Assembly (NCBI GenBank): GCA_026874595.1
Contig: CM049307.1
Coordinates: 75,616,643-75,680,642 of the forward strand
DNA from: Sipunculus nudus
Taxonomy: Eukaryota; Annelida; Sipuncula; Golfingiida; Sipunculidae
DNA length: 64,000 nucleotides
Direction: 5' to 3'
Of this stretch, positions 12,298 through 24,200 are shown one piece after another. Each line of letters opens with the position of its first letter. The stretch's first letter is position 1. Under the pieces are notes generated by a model. The model was not told the DNA's origin, did not search any database, and saw nothing but the letters and a program-made list of their open reading frames with translations. A program made the translations under genes and the position numbers.

Positions 12298-15200
12298 ATT
12301 TCAACATGCAACAATAAACAGAATTAATTAACTATACATCATTATACTCTCTCAAAAATTTTGATCAGACATTTTCTCCTGTAATTCCCGGTACTAACCA
12401 GATTTCCCCAGTTATTCCCAATTAATCCCGCGTTTTCCCCACTGTCGGGGAAAAACTAGTTTTTCCCGGGAAAAATAACAACCCTGAAATTTACTCTAAT
12501 TTTGAACCACTTTTATTGTCTATTTAATTATTTGGTTTTCGTTAACAGAGGCTGCTCCCACAAACCTGGAGGAGAAAGAAGTCACAGCAACAACAGAGCC
12601 TGTCACAGATGGACAAACAGGTACCAGTTTACACGCATAGACAGATGGACCTAAGATCCTGTGTTAAAACTACTAGGGTTAATAATATTGAAAAAAAACA
12701 CACCCTTGAGTTATTTGTACATGGATTTACACCTAAATTTAATCACTTGTTGAAAGATGTATACATTTTCAGCCTTTACATTATCTCATAGAAAGCCAAA
12801 AAACTGTTCTGCAGATATCTTGTTGAAACAATCATAATCTAAAGTGAACAATAAACCTCTGCTTTGAATAGGGTTAATAATGTATTCAGATGTCATCGCT
12901 ATATGTTGCAATGCTGGATCTTATGTTGAATACATGTCATGAAGTTGCAGTGTTGCATGTCATATGTTGTCATAAATGTCATGTATGCAGACTTGATTGT
13001 CTGAACTTGTAATTAAGATAAGGTAAGATAGTTAATTGCTTAATACATGTAATAAACTATTACACACAATAGTAAATAACTTACTTTTTTAAAATAATAC
13101 ACTGATCAGGATTGTAAGTCATATTGTGTGTACTAGTAATCCAAGTGGCAGGTTTTATATTGTGCTTGGAGTAACTAAAGTGGACTCTCTTTGACTCTAC
13201 ATGAATTTACTTGTTATTTACAGCAGATGCACAACCCCCTGGAGATTCAGAAGGAGACAAAGAGACCATCAGTTTTAAAGTTATTTATAAAAAACAGAAG
13301 TATGATGTCAACTTCACATTGGATCATACCATATCCAAGTTGAAGGCTCATTTAGAAACTCTAACAGGTAGGTTAAATCAGTTTACTGGCAGGCTTAATC
13401 TTCTTTTTGTGTCCAATTTAATGTTTTATCGGAAAACATAAAAAAAGATATCCAATTTTTTATCCATGGAAAATTGAAAAAGAATATTGGTTTATTTGTA
13501 TAAAATTAATGTATGATTGATTATAATACTAATTATTTGAAAATTAGATTAAGTTTGAAGTGAATGCTTAGAACTTGCCACAGGCTGGATGGAAATAATT
13601 TCTTTGATAAAAAAATCTGTTAGCCTTTCTTTTTTTTCTTGAGATGTATAGAAAACAAAGTGCATAAAAAATTTATATAAGGCCAAAATAAAAAAAAGGT
13701 ATGGTTCTCAGGCACTTTTTTTCAGAAATCGGTGCGGGCGGGCGCTTTTTTTATTTTAAATTTTTTGGTATGGTTCGATAAAAATGTCAAATGATAAAGG
13801 AAAAACATGAAAATAACAGTTTTATTTTGCGGAATAAGTAAAAGCACTACAAAACAAAGGAAATTGTATGGTTTTATCTTCTTGAAAGAAATGTCGGAGC
13901 GGCAGCAGCTCAAAATTGGAAAGTTTTTATTGAAAATCAAAATAAAAATTTTTGATGCGGGGGTTTAAAATTGATGCGGGCGGTGCCTGAGAACCATACC
14001 TTTAATTTTTTTTGGCCTAATTATACATAAATACTTAAAATAGTCTGATAGTTAAATCTGCTATTGACTTTTTTAGTGAACCTGTGAGCTTATGCGATGG
14101 TGTGGCGTCGTCCGTTGTCTGTACGTTAACCCATACTATCTTGAAAATGGCAAGAATTAGCATCACAAAATTTTATGCATAAAATTAGTCATTGAAAAAA
14201 CTATATCAGATTTTGCTTATTTTTTGGCTAACTGCATTTTCTTGGATTTTATAGGGAAAAAGCTAAAAAAGCTTAAAAAATCTTCATCGACGAATCTGTT
14301 AAGCCAAATTGTCCAATATTTTACAGAAATGATTCCTGGAACAATCTCTCTCAAGTTTGTTCGAATGGTTTAAGTTCGGTGAATTTTGGCCAAGTTACAG
14401 GAAGCTGAACTTAGTCATCTGTCCAAAAAAGCATACTAAAATTACAATCTCAGAAATGGCTTGAGCTATCATCACCTAATTTTATGCCAATGTTGGTCAC
14501 ATGAGTCATATCTGAAATTGAGGTATTGGTGGCGCCACCTGCATCAGCCTTTTTGTACGGGGGTCATCAGTGCCCGTATCATACTGACAGCTACAAAAAT
14601 CTTCTTCTCAAAAACCACTGGGCCAAATTCTTAAATCTCACACATTAATTATCCTTAGATTTAGATAATTCAAGTTTGTACAAATGGTCTCAGTTCAGTG
14701 AATTTTGGCTGAGTTATGGGTTAGCTGAATTTAGTCATATGCCATAACAGCCCATGTTAGCTAAGTGGCTACAAAAATCTTCTTCTAAAAAAAACCACTG
14801 GGCTAAATTCCTAAATCTCACACATTAATTATCCTTAGATGTAGATAATTCAAGTTTGTTCAAATGGTCTCAGTTCAGTGACTTTTGGCTGAGTTAAGGG
14901 AAGCTGAATTTAGTCATATGCCATAACAGCCCATGTTAGCTAAGTGGCTACAAAAATCTTCTTCTCAAAAACCACTGGGTCAAATTCCTAAATCTCACAC
15001 ATTAATTATCCTTAGATGTAGATAATTCAAGTTTGTTCAAATGGTTTTAGTTCAGTGATTTTTGGCTGAGTTATGGGAAGCTGAACTTTGCCATTTTGCT
15101 GTAATTTCCCATATGAGTTATAAACCTACAAAACGTTTTTCGACTGATGATACAGAGGCCAGTTTGTTTAATATTTTGCAAGAATAATTCCCTGAATCAT

Positions 15201-18200
15201 TCATATAATAATTGTCTTTTATGGTTCCAAAAATGAATTTGGCTGAATTATAAAGATTGAATTGAATCATTTTACCATATATGTTAGCTGTGTGAAGCAG
15301 ATACATCTAGCCTAGCACCAGTTTATCAGCATCCATTACATCATGCCTCTAGACATTTAGATTACAGGTAATCTATGGAAAATATTGACAAGAATGTTTT
15401 TTAAAAGCTTTTAAAAAATGTAGATTTATGATTTTACATATCATCTGTACACTAACTCATAATTTCTCAGGAATAGCAGGAGCTACCATCCCCAAATTTT
15501 ATGCAATTATCTGTCACATATCAAATGTTGATGGATTCAGCTAATATTTGCTATCTGCATTTACTTAGATCTTACAAGGAAAAAAACTAAAAAAAAACTT
15601 TTAAAAGTCTTCTTCTTGTAAACAGTCCAGCCAAATTGTTCAATGTTTTACAGAAATGATCCCAGAGGCGAGCCCTCTCAAGTTTGTTCAAATGGTTTGT
15701 GTTGGATAAATTTTAGCAGAGTTACATAACAGGCCAAGATTGTGTATGTTTCTTGAATAGGTTGAGAAACTGCCAACAGTTTCAGATTTGGCAACAGATC
15801 AAGAGTTCATTCAGTGCAGCCAAATATGGGTCAACAGTTCAATCAGTGCAGCCAAACACAAGGCATGTGATCACCTCATGGGCAGCATGTGATCATCTCA
15901 TGGGTAGCATGTGATCACCTCATGAGTATCATGTGATCACCTCATGGGTGTCATGCCCCTCAGGGCAGCATATGGAGCCAATCTGTGAGCTTATCCAATT
16001 GTGTGGCTACTATTTCTGATTTGGCAATAGGCAAAAGGTCAGCCTGGATTTATTTATAGCTTTGGCAGACTGCCAACTGTGTCAGATTATGCAACAGGTC
16101 AAGAGTTCACTCAGTGCAGCCAGGTACAGGTCAAAAGTTCACTCAGTCTGGCCAGGTGCAGGTCAAGAGTTCACTCAGTGCAGTAGCCTGAGCCAGTAAT
16201 TTGTCACAGTACACTAGGGGCAACAGCCTTTCTAACCTAAGCCTGGTCAGCCCTGTGCAACAGACTCAAGGTAAGTTTGATGTATTGGCCTGATATTCTG
16301 ACCTGTTTATGTGTCTTTAATGGCTTTCTCGTTCACAAGACAGGTGTTGCCATCTACAATGACTTTTGCAAAGTGTATGTGCCTGCTTAATTCTACAGAA
16401 GAATTTGATATTTCAGCCTGAAATTCGGCATATTTGTACATGTCAAATAGCTTTGTCGTATACAAGACTGGTGGTGCCACCTGCAATAATTTTTGTGTTG
16501 TGTGCACCCATGCCAGAATTTCAGCAGTGATGTTTGTGTATTGTTTCTTGTTCAAAATGTCTAGTACTTGCATTGTTCATATATATGAAAAGTAGTGGTT
16601 CAGCATTGAAGCGTTATACCTGGTGCATATCCATATGCACAGGTTCGCATTAGGCCTGTAGGCCTTGTTTATATATTTGAGGATTTCATAATCCATGGAT
16701 CTTTACATGTGTTGTAGCATTTATAAAAATGATAACACTTCACCATAGCCAAAAAATATAATGATTGGGATTCATTTTTGCACAGGTGTTCCCGCTTCCA
16801 TGCAAAAATTGATGTATAAAGGTAAGTGAGCCTTAATATTTTACAGGAACCAACTTTTTAGCCAAACCAGATATGCAGGCTACCTATCAGAATATAGCAG
16901 AACTACCAGATTTAGTTCTATGGTTGTCCCATCTTTGCTGGATGTTTTTTTCTTAACAAATTGGATAATTAAAAAAAATCCACCTTAACAAATATTTCAT
17001 GAATGATTACAGGTGTAAATTTTAATAGGATTAGCACAGCCAACTTTAAATATACATGTATATATTTTCATTCATTTTGATTACCCTGTAGCTGAATTTG
17101 ACATACATGTATATTGATTGCCTAATAATTTCAGGTACAACTAAAGATGATTCCACTTTACGAGACCTTAAGGTCACTAAAGGTGCCAAAATGATGATGG
17201 TAGGTTCTACAGTGACGGACGTGATGTCAGTAACGCCACCAGATCCCAAAGCCATAAAGGAGGCAGAGCAGTCCAGTCCAGCGTCAAAGGAACCTCTTTG
17301 TAAACAAAAGGCAATTTTGTTTATTTATTTACTCTTCTTTGTCCTCAGATGGAGCAGAAACATGAATGTTGAGATTAGAAAACATGAGTAAAGAAGTATT
17401 GGTGAAAAAGGACTTGCAGATTCTGCAAACAGTTTGTCCAATATTCAATGTACAATCTTCTAATTTAACATTCAGGCATTGTTTTGTCTCCTGTTTGGTT
17501 AATTTACTCTTGACTTCCAAGGAGTAAATTTGCCATTAATTACAGGGGATGAATTTTTATGAGTTGATTTACTCTTATTTTTCATATAAGCAAGTACCGG
17601 TAGTCAAGCACTGACATAATTGTATCTGCCAAAACAAAGGATACTATGTTTTTGACCGGGTTCTGCCGCCGCTGCCTCCGCATTCGTTTTCGGAGAACTC
17701 TGAGACTACTGGACGGATTTTACCGAAACTTACACCAATTATGGGGTCACATGTGAACCGGTGCCTAAGCAATTTGGGTTGACCTCTGACCTTTCCCCTT
17801 TGCCCAGCGTCCATTTGTGCTGTTTCCACACATAAACCCACATATCTCGGGAACCGTTTGACCGATCAGGAAAAAAAATTGCACAAATGTAGCCCTTGGA
17901 TAGCTTTATAATATACACAAAAATGGTGGTGCCACCTGCAACCATTTTTGCACAGCGTCCATCTGTTTGTTTGACTTGGGTTAAAATCACTCATATCTCT
18001 GCAGTGGTTTGACTAGATCACCTGAAATTCGGCATGCTTATTCATCTTGGATAGCTTTCTTGATTTTATGACAGGTGGCGCCACCTACATTCACATTCAC
18101 GCTGCATACATCCATGCTTATATCTCCCGACTGGTTTGACTTATCTTCCTGAAAATTAGCATATGTATAGATCTCACTTAGCTTTTTACCATACGCAAAA

Positions 18201-21200
18201 CTCGTGGCGCCACCTGCAACCATTTTTGCACAGCTCCTGTCTGTTTGTCTGTCATGGGATAAAATCACTCATATCTCGGCAGTGGATTCACATATCTGTC
18301 TCAAATTTTGCAGGTTCATACATCCTGAACAGCTTTCTTGATTTTATGACAGGTGGCGCCACCTACATTCTAGTTTACAATGAAGACTTCCATGCTCAAA
18401 TATCAGGAACTGTTTGACTGATTGGGCCAAAATTTTGCATGTGTATAGATCTCACATAGCTCTTTATCATATGCAAAACTGGTGGCACCACCTGCAACCA
18501 CTTTTGCACAGCGTCTGTCTGTTTGTCTGCTGTGGGATAAAATCACTCATAACTCGGCAATGGTTTGACATATCTGCCTAAAATTTTGCAGGTTTATACA
18601 TTCGTTACAGCTTTCTTGATTTTATGATAAGTGGCGCCACCTACATACACACTTCGGCTGCAGACATCCATGCTTATATGCAACACACCTCACTCTATTT
18701 CCCTTACCACTCAATCCTTGCCTCACTTCCCCCGTTCCACTATGATTTTGGCGGATACACGTAGTGGCTTGTTGACTACCCGTATTCTAGTTTATACAAT
18801 ATTTGGGTGTGAAGAAGTATCAGTCAGTACCTTTCAGAGCCTTATAAAGGTTGCAGAATATTCCTGTTTTTAGTGCAGAAAATTGCCAGAAACCTACCAC
18901 AATGCAAAAGCAATTATACCCTCATTTAATAATTGCCGGTTAAGGTAGGAAGAATACCAGTATCTCAGAATGTCTTGCTGGCTATGATCATGGTGGCTAT
19001 ACTTAACTAGGTAAACATATATTGTATTACAGCCACATAAGACAGTACTTGACAAGCATGGGAAACCAGATGATGCCATGGTAGGCATTAAAGGCACAAA
19101 ACAGGCTCTACCCCAGGTCCCAATCTCAGGCATGTACAACAAGTCAGGCAGCAAAGTACGGCTGACATTCAAGCTCGAGTCAGATCAACTGTGGATCGGC
19201 ACAAAAGGTAAGAGGGAGGGACCATATCAGCCAACAGGTCTAGGGAGATCTAGGGAACAGAAGAATGTCCATTCATTTTTGTGTCTGATCTGCTGTGGCT
19301 CACATAATTTACACTGAGGTTGTCTGATCTGCTGTGATAAAAAGGGCTCACATAATTTACACTGAGGTTGTCTGATCTGCTGTGATAAAAAGGGCTCACA
19401 TAATTTACACTGAGGTTGTCTGATCTGCTGTGATAAAAAGGGCTCACATAATTTACACTGAGGTTGTCTGATCTGCTGTGATAAAAAGGGCTCACATAAT
19501 TTACACTGAGGTTGTCTGATCTGCTGTGATAAAAAGGGCTCACATAATTAACACTGAGGTTGTCTGATCTGCTGTGATAAAAAGGGCTCACATAATTTAC
19601 ACTGGGGTTGTCTGATCTGCTGTGATAAAAAGGGCTCACATAATTTACACTGAGGTTGGGGAATGACTCCCTACCTAGGTATGGAAAAAATTCAAAATTT
19701 TAGCTTAAAATAAATCCAAAATGAAATAACTTAAAATTTAATACAGTTATTAATAATGCAAAAAGATGCGTATGATTAAAATACAGTGAAACCTCGTTGT
19801 GTTGAACTCGGTTAAGTCTAATTCCCGCATGTGTCAAAGTCGAATGTGGGGTCCCTGCAAAAAACAGTTAAAACCTTACTAATTTAACTCCACTTGTGTC
19901 GAAGTCGGATGTGTCGAAAACCCTGATGTGTGGAGGTGTTTTATTACGTAAACATAATTGTGAGCTGTTTCTGTATTAATGAGAATTTTCTCTGTTAAAG
20001 TTTATACGCCAGAGTAAGCCAACCGAAAATTTTCCCTTATTGGGCCTATCATCGCCCATCCCGCCTCGTTCCTGTGTATCTAGGTCACACTTCCGCTTCC
20101 TGTTATCACATTTTTCTTCTGGCGTCAGCCATGATGGACGTGTGATCTCGCTCTGCGCTATTCGTCCACTGTTGGGTTTGTACTGTAGAGTTTGCCAACT
20201 GAACTGTAAGTTGTGTTTCTTTCCCTTCCCGCCATGGAGACCCCCACTTATTGTGTTTCTTGTGGTTCTTTAATCCCGGTTTGGGATTCCCACCCCACTT
20301 GTTTCCATTGCCGTGCGAACAATGACTCCTGCCATGGTCCGGCGGATCCCTGTTTCTACTGTCAAACATGGTCTTCAGAAAAGTGGGCATTGTTTAACGA
20401 TTGGTCACATTCCCCATTAGTTTGGGGTTCCCCTTCCACAATTCCTTTGTCTGGTCCCGTGGTTGCCTCCCGGGGGGGGGAGGGGGGGAGCCTACCCTGG
20501 GTGACCGCAACACGGCCATGTTGCGTTCCCCGTCTGTTACCACCGGTACTGTTTCCTCCCCGGTAGTTTCGACAGTCAAGTCCTTACTTTCCCATACCCG
20601 TAAACGGAAGTCTTCCCCAGTTCCCGGGGCTTCCCGTGCCGACGGCCCGTCAGCTTATTCCATCTTACATAAATTATCTCGATTTTGCTCGTCACTTATG
20701 TCGGATCTAGACGATCCGTCTAGACCCGAGTCTGTCCGCCCGACGCCCTCACCTGTTCCCCCGGTGCTTTCTCCCTGGGCCGTTATCTTCACCCCTGGCT
20801 CCTCGCCGGCTTCCTTCCTTATCCCCTGGGCCGGCTGAGGCCATCCCGCTGGTTCGCCCGGGCCTTCCTGGTGTGCAGGTAAGTGCGTCCGTCCCTCCGG
20901 CATCCATTTCCTTGCAGCAGGCCTCACCTCCGGTTACTCCTTCTGCTCCGGTGGTCCGTTCGGCCGTTCCTGACTGGCCGGCCGGTTCATTCTTTCAGCT
21001 CCCGTCTGCTGTGCTGACTGCGGCTCCGGTTCCTGTGACTTCCCAGGTGGTCCCTGCTGCTGACCGGTCCTCGGCTTCCTTTTTTCAGCCTCAGGTCGTT
21101 CCGGCTTCGCGGGTCTCTCTGGATCCCCCTTCCCGGGGTTCTCCAGCGTCCCCTTCTTCTCATTCTGCCGATCCCGCCCTGGCACAAGATCAGTGGTCGG

Positions 21201-24200
21201 AGATTGGTCCGGTTCTTATTTGAATCCTGCCGCCCTTCAATCGCCTTCCTCCGCCCCCGCCGTGTGTATGGTGTATGTGTATGTGTATGTGTACCGATCA
21301 CACGGTGGATCTCTTACGTGAGCACCACGCTGTGGTCTCGATCTACTAATACTGGGGCCTCGCTTCCGCCGGGTTCTGATAAACCCTGGTCCCCCGGTAC
21401 CCTGTGGAATTCCAGTGGGTACTGCCCTACCTGCTTTGATCGTCTGATACCCTTTCCTGATCACCCGGATATTCCGTCTGCTCTGATGCGTCTTGAGTCT
21501 GGCCTTGAACAGCCGTTCGCGGACCGTAAATCCTTGTTTCCTTCGTCTGTTCAATTTTCCGATTGTCACCTGTTGGATCTGGAGGGGCTCGGCCGGCAGG
21601 CGACTGGTATGGTCAACGACTTGCAGGCCGTTACTAGCCTGCTCGCCATCTCCCCTGATTGCCCACACTTAATGACATCTGGCTGGCTTCTGCCCATACC
21701 TGCGCTGAGTTGCAACAGGTTGTCTGGCGACTTGTTGAAAATTGTATCTTGTTATGCCGCACGGCTTGCCTTCAGTCCTTAAAGCACTTGAAGCCGGAAC
21801 TTACCAAAGCAGAGTTGACTTAGCTTTATTCTCAACCTTTCACCGGCTCCCTTCTGTTTGGCGGCCATTTACGGCCTCTTTTTGACCGCGCCTTGGAGTG
21901 CTCGGATCGTCAGGCCCTCCTCCGCTCGGCCTCTCTTGCGCCTCGCCCTTCCTCCCGCATCCCGTGACCTCGCCCTTCAGTTGCGGCTCCCGTTCCGGCG
22001 CGTCGCGCTCCGGCTCAGTCTTCTTGTCCTTCCAGCCGTAACAGCTGTTCCCAGCCTTTTCATGGTCGTTCCTCCAAACGTGGTTCGACCAAGAAATGAC
22101 TCATTTGTTCCGGTCGGCGCTCGTCTCAGCGCCCATTTTCCCGCATGGGCGGGTATCACCACACATCGGTTAGTTCTCAGCACCATAAAGTTCGGGTTCC
22201 GTCTTACGTTTTTGCACGCACCTCCCGTCACCCTGCTCCTCTGTTCTACACTCCGCCTCCGTCTGATCCCACCAAGCACCTCGCTTTGGAAGAGGCGATT
22301 CACTCTATGATCGACAAAAGGGCGATTTTCGAGGTTTCCCCGTCCACCATGGGGTTTTACTCCCGCCTTTTTCTTGTTCCCAAGCCGCACTGGCGCTGGC
22401 ACCCCATCATAGACCTGAAACGCCTCAATTCGTTCATCCGACCGCCCCCCTTTCGGATGTTCTATATCCATGCTGTTCTCCGCATTATTCGTCGGATGGA
22501 TTGGCCGTTCAAAATAGACCTTACAGATGCTTATTTTCACGTTCCAATCCATCCGTCGTCTCAACCGTTTCTTCGCTTCGCATATCAGAACCGCATTTTT
22601 CAATTCCGGGTCCTCCCGTTCGGGATCAATGTGGCCCCCTGGATTTTTACCATGCTTGTTCACACGGTCACGAGTTATCTCCGTTCCCAGGGCATTTCTG
22701 TGCTCCCTTATCTGGACGATTTGCTTGTCCATGCGGTTGATCCCTCCTTGTTACTGTCTCATCGCTCCCAGGTTCTCACATTACTTCAGAACCTTGGCTT
22801 TCTCGTCAATGCGGAGAAATCCCTTCTCACTCCCACCCAGTCCCTGCAATTTCTGGGTGTCACGCTCGATTTTGCGTCCGGCACGGCGTCTCTCCCGCGC
22901 GATTTTGCTCTCAACCTCCGCCGGCAGATTCGTTCCTTTCTCACGCTGCGCCGTGTCGACTCTCAACTGGGTCGCGTCTTTAATTCCGTTCGGCCGACTG
23001 TACCTACGTCCAATTCAGTCTCTCCTGCCCCGTCACGGCCTTCTCCGTTTAACATCAGTTCGTCCTCCAGTCCTCCCGTTTCGGCTCACGTGGAGGTCTC
23101 TTCGTCTCTGGCTGGACCTTCCCTATCTCCCCCGGTGCTCCTTCCGCTCCTGGTTGTTCGGAGTGTTTTGCTCGCCTGGGGCGGCCGGAATTCGATCTGT
23201 TTGATTTTCCGTCCCTCCCCCTTCTCGACCCTACCGCGACGCTTCTACGTCACCCTCACGACCATCTCCCCGACACCCCGCCGTCAATGTGGTCTCACCT
23301 GTTTCTCTTTGCGTTTCCGGCGCTTCATCTCATCTGCCGTGTCCTTCTCCGCTTGTTCCCCCGCGGACCAGACGGCTCTCCTCATCCTACCGTTTCAACC
23401 TGCGGCTCCCTGGTTTCCTCTGTGGCGCTCGCTTCTCTCTCGGCCACCGCTCCTTCTCCCGCTACGGATCACTCTCCCGTCGTTCCCACGAGCGCGTCGC
23501 CCATTTCAGTCATGCCCTCTATGCGCATGCGTGCTCTCATCGGACACCTCAAGGATCAGGGCATTTCAAGTCCGGCTGCTCTCCTTGCCTCGGCTCCCTG
23601 TTGCCGTTCTTCGGACCGCAACTATGACTCCCGGTGGCGTCTCTTCACCGAGTGGGCCTCCTCCCGCGGAATCTCCCCCTTAGCTCCGTCACTTGCGGAG
23701 GTTTTGGACTTTTTGTGTTCTTACTGCGGGATAAACATTTATCCTATCCGTCTCTGCGTGGCTATCGTGCCGCCCTGCTGTCCGTGCTCCGTCCGCTGGG
23801 TCACGATCGTGTCCTTCATCATCCGTTGGTGTCGGATTTTCTCAAGGGGGTTCATGCCCGCGCGTCTCGTCCTCGGTATGTTGCACCTTCCTGGCGCCTG
23901 GACGTCGTCCTACGTCACCTACGGGAACCCCCTTATGAGCCCCTGCGTTCAGCCCATCTTCCCCATTTGTCTCGGAAAACGGTTTTTCTCCTCGCTCTTG
24001 CCTCTGCCAGTCGCCGCTCTGAGCTTCATGCCCTTGTGGCTGATTCGAAATTCACGCAAACCGGGCCGACGGTTCGTCAACCACCCTCCATTTTCCTCTG
24101 GACTTTTATAGAAAGAACCAAAATTTCAATGATCCTCCGTCAGCTTAGCACGTTCCGGCCCTCCCTAACGGTCAGTACCGTTATGGGGCTACCAATTGCC

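Larger units (their letters stand above)
10082..12486. mobile_element. hAT-like non-autonomous DNA transposon (outer)
   Basis: Begins CAGGGTTGTTA and ends TAACAACCCTG, so the terminal inverted repeats are 11 bp with similar bases further in (AAGTTTTTCCC against GGGAAAAA). It is flanked by a perfect 8-bp duplication AAATTTAC at 10074-10081 and 12487-12494. Eight-base duplications and CAGGG termini are hallmarks of the hAT superfamily. No transposase was recognised. It carries a 216-bp internal tandem duplication at its left end and another hAT-like element inside. Confidence 0.85.

Noticed and set aside
19250-19639. 129-codon minus-strand ORF with a 16-residue repeat
   Set aside because: Product of the 48-bp minisatellite in UBFD1 intron 6.
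21977-22732. 251-codon minus-strand ORF
   Set aside because: Shadow of the DIRS reverse transcriptase region, which carries the real motifs on the plus strand.
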